Position numbers and translations under genes: made by a program
Notes under the pieces: generated by a model
Seen by the model: the letters and a program-made list of their open reading frames with translations, nothing else
What the model was told of the DNA's origin: nothing
Database searches by the model: none
Shown: positions 21,848 through 28,054 of the stretch, piece by piece
Layout: the number at the start of each line of letters is the position of its first letter
How positions within the stretch are numbered: position 1 is the stretch's first letter
IMG/VR virus record: IMGVR_UViG_3300019752_000017
Location: 1 to 28,054 of that record
Origin: a virus
DNA: 28,054 nt
Strand: one strand, 5' to 3'

Positions 21848-22377
21848 TATTTACTATCTGTATTTAATTCATCTAAACTAAACTCTATAAAGGTTTCTAC
21901 ATCTAGACCAAATGCTTCAATAATATCATCTGGTAAATTCTTAAACTCTTTACTAAAAGGATCGCTTAAAAAATTAGTTGCCGCTATCCCTTTCTCTTTT
22001 ATCTTTCTGTTTATTAAAAACGCTAAACTGTTGATTTTTGATTCTGTTTGTTTTATGAAAGAATTTGTTCTTGCATCTCTTAAACGTATAGGTTTGCTTT
22101 TTATCCATTTCAATAATTCATTAACAGGAATACCTTTGCCTGGTTTTCTACCTCTATCAACATTCTCACCATAATCCTCCATTGATATATCAAACTGAAA
22201 AGACTTACCAGATTTACTAACACTAGCATTATATTTAATTGAGTTTCTTAACTTACCACTATTATCAATCTTTCTTCGCTTACCGTTTACAGTTCTTGTA
22301 GCACCTACATTAATCTTTGCTAACTTAGTAACACGTTCACCAAACTCATCTAATACTATTTTAACATTACTATCCAC
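21847..22377 (-). CDS. Tail completion / neck protein (HK97 gp10-like)
   Basis: The product is 176 residues. The core holds N-S-G-K-L-R-N-S-I, YGENVDRGRKPGKGIPVNEL and LKWIKSK, the arrangement seen in HK97 gp10-like tail completion proteins, with a helical C-terminal part. It would sit at the head-tail joint. It overlaps the upstream gene by 8 nt, and both neighbours are tail genes. Confidence 0.7.
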   Translation of the reverse strand: MDSNVKIVLDEFGERVTKLAKINVGATRTVNGKRRKIDNSGKLRNSIKYNASVSKSGKSFQFDISMEDYGENVDRGRKPGKGIPVNELLKWIKSKPIRLRDARTNSFIKQTESKINSLAFLINRKIKEKGIAATNFLSDPFSKEFKNLPDDIIEAFGLDVETFIEFSLDELNTDSK

Positions 22378-22843
22378 AATTCTGAATTGTATTAGGCACG
22401 TCTATTGTAAAATCTACACTCCAACCTATTGCAAGATTAGGGAATGTATCTCGAACTCTTACAGCCGATGTAGTACCTTGTAGCTCCCAATCATTATCTT
22501 GTAACAATCCACTGCGTAAAGACTTATCTAAGTTTTCTATTACTGCCAATGTAGAGTTTAAAACATCTTGTTCGTTGTCTATTCCTTTCCAAATTTCATT
22601 CTCTTCTCTTAGATTCTTTTTGTTAATATCTACCATATCAATAACAGACACAGTAATAGTAAATCTAACAACTCCAGTAACAAATTCAGCACCAGATATA
22701 AATATGTGAGATAATGGGTATATCTCTTGCTTATTCATATCTACATCATTAATCTGTTCTACACCTATCTTAACAGTGTTGACATCATTATCAGCTATTA
22801 AATGCTCGTATATTGATTTAGTTACTTCGTAATATGCTATCAT
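22370..22843 (-). CDS. Tail terminator-like protein
   Basis: The product is 157 residues, alpha/beta: N-terminal helix YEVTKSIYEHLIADNDVNTV, strands IYPLSHIFISGAEFV and VVRFTITVSVIDMVD, a helix NSTLAVIENLDKSLRS, and a C-terminal strand WSVDFTIDVPNTI. Fold pattern and place between gp10-like protein and tail chaperone fit a tail terminator or minor tail protein. Its ATG overlaps the TGA of the -1 frame of the upstream gene (ATGA at 22843-22840), an independent sign that the -1 frame is translated. Confidence 0.6.
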   Translation of the reverse strand: MIAYYEVTKSIYEHLIADNDVNTVKIGVEQINDVDMNKQEIYPLSHIFISGAEFVTGVVRFTITVSVIDMVDINKKNLREENEIWKGIDNEQDVLNSTLAVIENLDKSLRSGLLQDNDWELQGTTSAVRVRDTFPNLAIGWSVDFTIDVPNTIQNCG

Positions 22844-23576
22844 TTTTTAATTCTTTTAGCTTCTAATTCGTTCTTTTCTTTCTCAAACTCTAACCATGTT
22901 AGACACTTATGTAATCCTAGTTTAGTGACGTTTTCAAACTTATCAAGTTGTCCTCCAGCAATTGCGTAAATGCTTTGATACCAACCCCATTTTCTTCCAA
23001 AAGCTGCTTCGCTTGTGTATTCGTCTGTACTTCCTTCTCCAAATAAGCTAGGGTATGAGTTAATAGTTCGCTCCCTAAATTGTAAAAAAAAACCTGAGCA
23101 CCCATAGCTATATCTAAAGAAACTTCTTTCATTATATCACAGTACTTTTCAGAACTCTCATAATCTTCTATTAGATACATATCTTTAGTTTTATGTGTTA
23201 TAGGTCTATACATAACCGCCATAGCTCTATGTAAATCTGATGAGTCTGTTAGATAGTTTTGTAAATCTATAAACTCTCCTATACTCATATCTTCTAGGTT
23301 AGGTATAAAACCATACTCTATATTCTGATAAGTAAACCTTTGTTTAAATTTTTGTGTTTGCTTAAAAGCTTTATCTATTACTCCTACTACTTCATTAAAA
23401 TCAGATACCTTAATACTATTAACATCTTTAATCTTTACATCACAAAATATTTCAACAGCTTTTAAGTTTAAAAACTCTGTAGCATCTTCATTAACTTCGA
23501 CTATACTCATATACTTCTGATAGTCTTTTAGCTTTATCTCGCTTAAATCAGTTGGTATTTTTAATTTAACCTTCAT
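22840..23576 (-). CDS. Tail assembly chaperone, long form by -1 frameshift
   Basis: This is a joined product: frame 0 from 23576 to the T9 run at 23092-23084, then the -1 frame from about 23085 to TGA at 22842-22840, roughly 245 residues. The 81 new codons have no ATG and no stop and are clearly protein-like (FGRKWGWYQSIYAIAGG, LDKFENVTKLGLHKCL, WLEFEKEKNELEAKRIKK). They run 77 nt past the frame-0 stop and fill the otherwise empty gap before the next gene. About 170 nt are read in two frames. The arrangement matches lambda gpG/gpGT. A sequencing error in the T-run is the alternative. Confidence 0.65.
22917..23576 (-). CDS. Tail assembly chaperone, short form (frame 0)
   Basis: The product is 219 residues. 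It begins MKVKLKIPTDLSEIKLKDYQ, then FTYQNIEYGFIPNLEDM, LHRAMAVMYRPITH and a helical end (LLEENGVGIKAFTQLLEDN). It is soluble and mostly helical. Position (after terminase, before the tail block and tape measure), family look and the frameshift signal all fit the gpG-type chaperone that binds the tape measure protein during tail assembly. The ATG stands 5 nt after promoter-like site 2. Confidence 0.7.
   Translation of the reverse strand: MKVKLKIPTDLSEIKLKDYQKYMSIVEVNEDATEFLNLKAVEIFCDVKIKDVNSIKVSDFNEVVGVIDKAFKQTQKFKQRFTYQNIEYGFIPNLEDMSIGEFIDLQNYLTDSSDLHRAMAVMYRPITHKTKDMYLIEDYESSEKYCDIMKEVSLDIAMGAQVFFYNLGSELLTHTLAYLEKEVQTNTQAKQLLEENGVGIKAFTQLLEDNLISLKTSLN
23084..23092 (-). promoter_or_regulatory. 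Putative slippery sequence (T9) for -1 frameshifting
   Basis: Frame 0 reads CAG GTT TTT TTT TAC, so the ribosome can slip back one base within T TTT TTT. The -1 frame is closed by TGA about 60 nt upstream, which limits the slip site to this neighbourhood, and no other homopolymer of this length lies in the shared open stretch. Confidence 0.6.
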
Positions 23577-23581
23577 AATAA

Positions 23582-23610
23582 TATAACTATAATTTTGTTT
23601 GTTTGTAACT
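23582..23610 (-). promoter_or_regulatory. Phage late-promoter-like motif, site 2
   Basis: On the minus strand: AGTTACA (23610-23604; first base pair of the box differs), 14 nt, TAGTTATA (23589-23582), then TTATT and the ATG at 23576. It overlaps the stop of the large terminase gene and would start the tail operon. Confidence 0.55.
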
Positions 23611-24808
23611 AATAAACATTATACGCTCCAGCGTTAGGATTTCTAAGGTGATGTTCTATATTATATCTTGCACCATCTATTGAGTGATTCCAATCATCTA
23701 CATATAACTTACTTCCTTTGTCAGCATACACATGGTTATTTAATTCTTTACCTATATTAGTTGATTCTGGTGATACTATCAATTGATAATCTTGCATTAA
23801 TGTTATACCAGTTTCTATTAACCCTTTCTTATGCTGCTTAATATTGCAACCTCTATGTTTTAAGTCAGCTACTAATCTTGGATCAACCTCAGATATAATT
23901 AATTTATCACCAACCTTTTCTAATATCATTTTTGCTAAATCATCAACTCTTAAACCTTTATTATATATGTGTTCTTTTAAGTATATCTTCTTCTTAGCTT
24001 TATCAATAGCTACCTCTGTTAATGTATCAGGATCAACACTAAACCCAAAATCCATACCACAAGAAGTCTGTAATTTATCAGGATTGAATACACCATACTC
24101 CCAGTTATCAAATACAACACCCTCAGCTTTATCTAACCAACCACCCATAACCTTGTGTTTATATTTAGATGGGTTTACACGTTTTATTCTTTCAACATCT
24201 CTTATATAACTTTTAGAAAGATTATCTATATTATCTAAATATGTTGTATGTATATAATTAACATCTTCTTTAGTTGTATTAACCCCTGCCTCTACACCCA
24301 TATCTTCAAAGAACTTTTTATATATCCAATGTTCTTTTGTTGTTGGGTTCATTAACAATATAACTCTATTTTGAACACCCTTTTGTCTAACTGATAAATT
24401 AATAGTATCAAATTTATCTTCATCAACTAACTCTTCAGCCTCATCTAACACCCATGTAGATAAACCTGTTATTGATTTTAAGTTCGCTGTTTGATCTCCT
24501 GAAGATGTTTTAATACCCCTAAACAATATTCTACTACCTGATATCTTATTTATAATCTCATCCTTAGTTATAATGAAATCATTTATTTTATTCATCAGTT
24601 CTATCTTTTCTAAGAACTCAGGTATAATAGAAATTGAAGCGGATCTCAACGTATATCTAGTATATAGTATAGTGTGACCAACCTCATACGATAATAGGTT
24701 AATTAAATATGTTATAGCAAATGATTTACCACTACCTCTACCCCCTGTTACAATAGTAAATTTAGATTCATTCCCTATTCTTTTGTACTTCTCATTTAGT
24801 TTTACCAA
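23609..24808 (-). CDS. terL: Terminase large subunit
   Basis: The product is 399 residues, of the Terminase_3/PBSX type. ATPase: Walker A TGGRGSGKS (21-29), Walker B WVLDEAEE (119-126), coupling motif LMNPTTKEH (152-160). Nuclease: GMDFGF (D253), SEVDP (D309) and SIDGARY (D378) supply the metal-binding acids. All motifs are intact and the length is normal, so it should be an active packaging motor and headful or cos nuclease. Its start overlaps the small terminase gene by 17 nt. Confidence 0.95.
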   Translation of the reverse strand: MVKLNEKYKRIGNESKFTIVTGGRGSGKSFAITYLINLLSYEVGHTILYTRYTLRSASISIIPEFLEKIELMNKINDFIITKDEIINKISGSRILFRGIKTSSGDQTANLKSITGLSTWVLDEAEELVDEDKFDTINLSVRQKGVQNRVILLMNPTTKEHWIYKKFFEDMGVEAGVNTTKEDVNYIHTTYLDNIDNLSKSYIRDVERIKRVNPSKYKHKVMGGWLDKAEGVVFDNWEYGVFNPDKLQTSCGMDFGFSVDPDTLTEVAIDKAKKKIYLKEHIYNKGLRVDDLAKMILEKVGDKLIISEVDPRLVADLKHRGCNIKQHKKGLIETGITLMQDYQLIVSPESTNIGKELNNHVYADKGSKLYVDDWNHSIDGARYNIEHHLRNPNAGAYNVY

Positions 24809-25052
24809 AATTCAACAACTCATTAAAACTTAAAGTTTCACCATCAGAAGTCACATCTAAACTTTCTTTTGGTTTACCATATCTATATTCTAAATATAGT
24901 TTTATAGCATTAAAATTACCATCACTAATAAGGTCGTTTAATTTATTAATAGCATTATCACCATCAATAATATTATCTAACCTCTCTATTAGTTTTAATT
25001 CGTCTGCTTTACTTTTACGACCTGCGCCTGGTCTTGATCCTCCATGTGCCAT
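24792..25052 (-). CDS. terS: Terminase small subunit
   Basis: The product is 86 residues. The N-terminus GGSRPGAGRKSKADE is the common phage DNA-binding-type tail of small terminases. The rest is helical (KLIERLDNIIDGDNAINKL; FNAIKLYLEYRYGKPKE). It is followed directly by the large subunit with a 17-nt overlap. It would recognise the packaging site and recruit TerL. It is short for the class (usually 120-180 residues), so a minimal form. Confidence 0.75.
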   Translation of the reverse strand: MAHGGSRPGAGRKSKADELKLIERLDNIIDGDNAINKLNDLISDGNFNAIKLYLEYRYGKPKESLDVTSDGETLSFNELLNFGKTK

Positions 25053-25080
25053 ATCTTGAAAAAACTTGTTTATTCAATAA

Positions 25081-25109
25081 TATAACTAAAAACTTAGTTC
25101 ATTGTTACA
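25081..25109 (-). promoter_or_regulatory. Phage late-promoter-like motif, site 1
   Basis: On the minus strand: TGTAACA (25109-25103), 14 nt, TAGTTATA (25088-25081), TTATTG, with the terS ATG 28 nt beyond. The spacer and right box contain the inverted repeat AACTAA/TTAGTT. Apart from a few bases it equals site 3 across about 34 nt. The left box overlaps the stop codon of the upstream gene. Confidence 0.65.
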
Positions 25110-25521
25110 ACGTATAAGTTTCATATAACTTTTTAATATCGCTAACTACGTTTTGCATAGCTTTAACACCGCTATTACAGTTAGCGCATATCTTAGGTGT
25201 AATTCTAAATAATCTTCTATACAATCTAACTAATTCAAATACATCAGGCTTAGAGTATTTATTTTTATCATGTCGTTTAAGGTAATCAGTAAACCAAGTG
25301 TACTCAGACTCTACCATACAATTAGGTTTATATCTAAACATTTGGTTTAGTTTAGCTTTTCTTTTATCACATCCACAGTCTTTACCATTAGATAACCACT
25401 CAACAGCTTTTTTAATTCCAGTAGCTTCAGTTATCTTTTCAATAGTATCTCCTAGTCCTTCAGACTTCTTAACACTTTCTTTGTACTCTTTAGTACGTTT
25501 ATCTATTTTCTTTTTTGTCAT
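25105..25521 (-). CDS. Cysteine-containing protein next to terminase
   Basis: The product is 138 residues. Residues ~25-45 (DTIEKITEATGIKKAVEWL) are helical, followed by C-G-C-D-K-R-K and, later, C-A-N-C near residue 115, so a split zinc site CxC...CxxC is possible. The basic middle part (LKRHDKNKYSKPD; LVRLYRRLFRITPK) suggests nucleic-acid binding. I recall similar proteins directly ahead of terminase in Bacteroidota prophages, without a known function. It follows the sigma-like gene by 2 nt. Confidence 0.6.
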   Translation of the reverse strand: MTKKKIDKRTKEYKESVKKSEGLGDTIEKITEATGIKKAVEWLSNGKDCGCDKRKAKLNQMFRYKPNCMVESEYTWFTDYLKRHDKNKYSKPDVFELVRLYRRLFRITPKICANCNSGVKAMQNVVSDIKKLYETYTL

Positions 25522-25523
25522 AA

Positions 25524-26114
25524 TTATATTTTATCGTAATCACTATTTAAATAATCTTCAAAATCTTCTCCAAACTTTTCTTTAAGTTTATTTTTGCATT
25601 TTTTTATCGTATTGAACATTGAGCTAACACTAATTCCATTGCCCTCAACTACTGATTGTAAACTTAAAGCTTTCGTATTAGATATTAGTCTAGGCTGTTT
25701 AGTTGACCCATAAGCCATATCTCGAAATGACAACCCAGAGTACATATATACTTCAAATAGCGTTCTATCATAGTAACTCCAGGTTTCCACTTCTTTATTA
25801 ATCAACTTAAACAAATTATCAAAACACTCTTCTTTATCACAGTTATCAATTTCTTCTAATTGTATTTGATCTATATCAATATGATAGTTTACAGATTTCT
25901 TTTTTATAAAGTCTAAAGATAAATTTCTTATAACAGTATAGAAGTAACCTTTATTAATTTCATCACCGTATTTTTTATTATAAAGATCAATATTAAGCTT
26001 ATGTAATTTTATATACATATCCTGTACTATATCTTCAGAGTCTTGTTTATTATTTAGAAAGTTATAAGCTATTCTAATCCAGTCATCATGATATTTGCAT
26101 ACTTTATCTAACAT
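25524..26114 (-). CDS. Sigma-70-family-like RNA polymerase sigma factor
   Basis: The product is 196 residues. Region 2 is clear (residues ~10-75): DSEDIVQDMYIKLHK, then G-Y-F-Y-T-V-I-R-N-L-S-L-D-F-I-K-K-K. Region 4 (~113-180) starts with LFEVYMYSGLSFRDMA and ends with ISVSSMFNTIKKCKNKLKE, the recognition helix. Between the two helices lies an extra ~25-residue segment (135-159) that ordinary ECF sigmas lack. It is the first gene of the long leftward block, with a -7-like TAATTTTG before it, so it would be made early by host polymerase and could then direct transcription of the late genes. Confidence 0.75.
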   Translation of the reverse strand: MLDKVCKYHDDWIRIAYNFLNNKQDSEDIVQDMYIKLHKLNIDLYNKKYGDEINKGYFYTVIRNLSLDFIKKKSVNYHIDIDQIQLEEIDNCDKEECFDNLFKLINKEVETWSYYDRTLFEVYMYSGLSFRDMAYGSTKQPRLISNTKALSLQSVVEGNGISVSSMFNTIKKCKNKLKEKFGEDFEDYLNSDYDKI

Positions 26115-26127
26115 GTACGCGAATATA

Positions 26128-26135
26128 CAAAATTA
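26128..26135 (-). promoter_or_regulatory. Possible -7 element for the leftward operon
   Basis: On the minus strand TAATTTTG matches the Bacteroidota -7 consensus TAnnTTTG, 13 nt before the start codon. No TTTG stands 19-21 nt upstream; the nearest is CTTG at 12 nt. Weak on its own, but the site is where a promoter is needed. Confidence 0.3.
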
Positions 26136-26185
26136 AATAATACCATGCAAGAAAAATCGTATTTATTTTTTATTTTACATTTTTA

Positions 26186-26217
26186 TTTGGTAGAATGAAT
26201 TATTATTTATATCTTAG
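26186..26217 (+). promoter_or_regulatory. Bacteroidota-type promoter for the rightward early operon
   Basis: TTTG (26186-26189), 20 nt, TATCTTAG (26210-26217) matches -33 TTTG and -7 TAnnTTTG with one mismatch. The predicted start is near 26224, 18 nt before the first ORF. It lies in the divergent gap opposite the leftward operon. Confidence 0.5.
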
Positions 26218-26241
26218 CGGTATAATTAAAAACAATATATC

Positions 26242-26352
26242 ATGACACGTACAGAAAGAATAATCAGAAATTTAATAGTAGGAACGATTTTATTAATTGG
26301 TTTATACATAGTAATAGATTCATGTATTAACCCTAAATCATGGATGATATAA
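26242..26352 (+). CDS. Very small single-pass membrane protein
   Basis: A 36-residue ORF, MTRTERIIRNLIVGTILLIG onward, has one membrane segment (residues ~11-27) after a basic start, so an N-in topology is likely. It starts after an A/T-rich leader (AATATATC) behind the 26186 promoter and ends 2 nt before the likely start of the next gene. No family. It is the leader gene of the early operon. Confidence 0.45.
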   Translation: MTRTERIIRNLIVGTILLIGLYIVIDSCINPKSWMI

Positions 26353-26354
26353 TT

Positions 26355-26642
26355 ATGAAACAAGAAGTATTAAACGGAATCATTAATTTAGATGTTCACC
26401 CTTCAATGTTTGAGCATGACCTTATACCTGATAGTAATTCAACGGACTCACATTTATTTAAGATTGAAACTGAGAATTACTTAATAGAGTTAGAATTAAT
26501 TGAGTATTTAGAATGTGATAACTACGGTAATGTAGGAGATAACTATTTAACCGTTGGAGTGTTCCATATATTTGATGAAAGTGGAGGTGCTTATGAAGAG
26601 TATATAACAGATGAAGAAATATTAAGCCATATAAACTATTAA
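26355..26642 (+). CDS. Hypothetical acidic protein
   Basis: The product is 95 residues from the ATG at 26355; an ATG at 26340 would add five residues but overlaps the preceding ORF, and the 26355 start has the TAATTATG leader used elsewhere. It is strongly acidic, beta-like (LIELELIEYLECDNYGN; YLTVGVFHIFDES), with no motif. It lies 2 nt before the next gene. Function unknown; possibly an inhibitor or regulator in the recombination operon. Confidence 0.55.
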   Translation: MKQEVLNGIINLDVHPSMFEHDLIPDSNSTDSHLFKIETENYLIELELIEYLECDNYGNVGDNYLTVGVFHIFDESGGAYEEYITDEEILSHINY

Positions 26643-26644
26643 TT

Positions 26645-26842
26645 ATGAAAACAATTAAATTAGACACTGGAATTATAAAATTAGATAATAACGATAATAT
26701 CATTAGGCTAGACTTAATTAGTTTAGATGAATGTGATAAGTTAATATCAGAATGTGCATTAGTAACACCTGATATTGATTTAGAAGTCGAGGAATTATAC
26801 GTAGAACAAATTAATAACCAATTATTAAACACATGGATTTAA
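26645..26842 (+). CDS. Hypothetical acidic small protein
   Basis: The product is 65 residues with many D/E and a repeated I/L-D pattern (KLDTGIIKLDNNDNIIRLDL). It has no known motif. It starts 2 nt after the previous stop with TAATTATG and overlaps the annealing-protein gene by 10 nt, so all three are translationally linked. Function unknown. Confidence 0.5.
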   Translation: MKTIKLDTGIIKLDNNDNIIRLDLISLDECDKLISECALVTPDIDLEVEELYVEQINNQLLNTWI

Positions 26843-27396
26843 AGAAATTAAAAGAACCGTTAGAAATCAAAGATATTGATTTTAGAGTACAAAGTATTAA
26901 TAAGGGTGGTTACGCTACCATATTAGCTTATAAGGACGCTAGGGTTGATATAAATAGACTTAATGATGTATGTGGTCAATTAGGATGGAAGAGAGAGCAT
27001 ACTAGAGATAATAAAAATTGTATTGTTTCTATTTGGGATGATAAAAATAAACATTGGGTATCAAAAGAAGATACTGGAACTGAATCGATGGCTGAAGCTG
27101 CTAAAGGATTAGCAAGTGATAGTTTTAAACGATCTTGTTTTAATTGGGGTATAGGTATTGAATTATACGACTATCCTATTATATCTATTAAATTAGCTCA
27201 ATGCACTAAAGATGATAAAGGAAAATACAAGAATGATGGCGAATGGTATTTAGATGAAAATGGTAAGCCTAAAGCAACATTTAATTTAAAATTAAGAGAT
27301 TGGGTTTGGGGTTCTGAATTTGAAGATGGTAAATTATCTAAATTAGCAGTTAAAGATACTAATGGTAAACTTAGATTTAATTGGAAAAGTAAATGA
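26833..27396 (+). CDS. Rad52/22-type single-strand annealing protein (Sak-like)
   Basis: The product is 187 residues. It reads DIDFRVQSINKGGYATILAY, DARVDINRLNDVCGQLGW and TGTESMAEAAKGLASDSFKR, then CFNWGIGIELYDYP. These blocks are the hallmark of the Rad52-superfamily phage annealing proteins. It would bind single-stranded DNA and anneal complementary strands in phage recombination and replication. The C-terminal ~50 residues vary in the family. It is the first recognisable DNA-metabolism gene of the early operon; a partner exonuclease would be expected downstream, and the DEDD enzyme at 5820 is a possible alternative. Confidence 0.8.
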   Translation: MDLKKLKEPLEIKDIDFRVQSINKGGYATILAYKDARVDINRLNDVCGQLGWKREHTRDNKNCIVSIWDDKNKHWVSKEDTGTESMAEAAKGLASDSFKRSCFNWGIGIELYDYPIISIKLAQCTKDDKGKYKNDGEWYLDENGKPKATFNLKLRDWVWGSEFEDGKLSKLAVKDTNGKLRFNWKSK

Positions 27397-27427
27397 AAAA
27401 TAGATTTATTAATTAAAACATTTGATT

Positions 27428-27667
27428 GTGAAAAGGTCTAAAGATTACATAGAAGATTTAAGAGCAGTTTGTATTATGCCTACTGACTTATACGACGAAC
27501 TAAAAGACTTTAAAGGTCTTTATAAGATATCTGTATATGATAATAATATGCGTAAATTCTACAAAGCTAATGAGGAATGGCAAGAGGCTGATGAATTAGA
27601 AAAGTTAGCACGTGATAAAAGAAAGCAAATTGAAGCTAATATAGATTATATGCAATTAGACAAATGA
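27428..27667 (+). CDS. Hypothetical helical protein, non-ATG start
   Basis: The frame starts with GTG at 27428 (or TTG at 27422); no ATG lies near. About 79 residues, charged and helical in the second half (EEWQEADELEKLARDKRKQ). N-terminal part KRSKDYIEDLRAVCIMPTDL. No family recognised. Its TGA overlaps the next ATG (ATGA at 27664-27667), so translation is coupled to the DUF1367-like gene. Confidence 0.5.
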   Translation: MKRSKDYIEDLRAVCIMPTDLYDELKDFKGLYKISVYDNNMRKFYKANEEWQEADELEKLARDKRKQIEANIDYMQLDK

Positions 27668-28054
27668 AATTTACAATAGTAAAACAATTTAATAACACGT
27701 TTAAGGTCGCTTATGATACTGACTATGATAAGATGAAGCGTATTAAAGTAGGTGACCTTTTACAATGTGAAATTAAGAAACCTAGAAACTATCAATTTCA
27801 TAAAAAGTTCTTTGCATTACTTAACATGATATATCAAAATCAAGAGAGATATAACAATATAGACCACCTAAGAAATGATTTAACTATTGAGGCTGGATTC
27901 TATACATTAAGACAAAATCTCAAAGGAGAAAAGATATATGAAGCTGATAGTATTTCATTTTCAAAGATGAATGAAGAAAAATTTGAAGATTATTATAGTA
28001 AATGTTTGGATGTTATTGTAAAATACTTTAACTTTGACAAACAATCAATAATAG
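27664..28054 (+). CDS. DUF1367-like phage protein, 3' end cut off by the window edge
   Basis: 130 codons are visible, open to the last base. It begins MKFTIVKQFNNTFKVAYD and carries the family blocks CEIKKPRNYQFHKKFFALLN, YTLRQNLKGEKIYEADSISF and KYFNFDKQ. This is the DUF1367 pattern, found in early operons of many phages near recombination and replication genes; a role in DNA recombination (NinB-like context) has been proposed but is not shown here. Replication genes probably follow beyond the window. Confidence 0.75.
   Translation, partial: MKFTIVKQFNNTFKVAYDTDYDKMKRIKVGDLLQCEIKKPRNYQFHKKFFALLNMIYQNQERYNNIDHLRNDLTIEAGFYTLRQNLKGEKIYEADSISFSKMNEEKFEDYYSKCLDVIVKYFNFDKQSII

Noticed and set aside
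23844-24209. Plus-strand 121-codon ORF inside the large terminase gene
   Set aside because: It lies opposite well-conserved terminase sequence. Residue pattern and start context are poor.
26458-26832. Minus-strand 124-codon ORF opposite the early operon genes
   Set aside because: It is opposite two compact genes that share TAATTATG leaders and 2-nt spacing, and is S/L/H-rich as expected from antisense of acidic coding sequence.
1-28054. CRISPR array, tRNA or insertion sequence
   Set aside because: No regularly spaced short direct repeats, no cloverleaf with conserved TTC/CCA-type arms and no transposase frame were seen on reading both strands.

Overview
The window looks like about 28 kb of an AT-rich, tailed (siphovirus-type) phage or prophage of a Bacteroidota host, probably Flavobacteriia. 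The evidence is: the structural proteins match families I know from Bacteroidota phages; start codons sit behind A/T-rich leaders (often TAATTATG) rather than Shine-Dalgarno sites; and one perfect Bacteroidota-type promoter is present (TTTG, 20 nt, TAnnTTTG). No integrase, repressor, tRNA, rRNA, CRISPR array or insertion sequence is visible, so lifestyle cannot be decided. Both ends are cut inside genes.

Layout. (1) 1-5090, plus strand: a chain of small accessory genes (membrane, zinc-ribbon and unknown proteins, an SPFH/band-7 protein and a C5-cytosine DNA methyltransferase) separated by long inverted-repeat elements. (2) 5135-6767, plus strand: an HTH protein, a lipoprotein with a C-terminal membrane segment (candidate one-gene spanin) and a DEDD-type exonuclease. 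(3) 6768-7013: convergent junction with three stem-loops, the last a bidirectional terminator. (4) 7014-26114, minus strand, transcribed right to left: sigma-like factor, cysteine-rich protein, small and large terminase, tail assembly chaperone with a probable -1 frameshift, tail completion and tail-tip proteins, LamG tail fibre, tape measure, protease-scaffold, major capsid, tail tube, portal-MuF, head-tail connector, and a lysis module with an M15 endolysin. (5) 26242-28054, plus strand: early operon with a Rad52-like annealing protein and a DUF1367-like protein running off the edge.

The main signals outside ordinary annotation are these. A 29-30 bp motif (TGTaACA, 14 nt, TAGTTATA) occurs five times on the minus strand, each ahead of a late gene or gene block. 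One copy lies inside the protease gene directly before an in-frame ATG that would give a separate scaffold. It does not resemble the host promoter and may be read with help from the phage's own sigma-like factor. A T9 run in the tail chaperone gene gives access to a well-formed 81-codon -1 frame. In the left region, three hairpins with exactly 30-nt loops and compensatory arm changes lie between genes, and many of those genes carry their own matched inverted flanks, as if each were a mobile cassette.

Protein calls come from recognising motifs and family patterns by eye. No database search was run.
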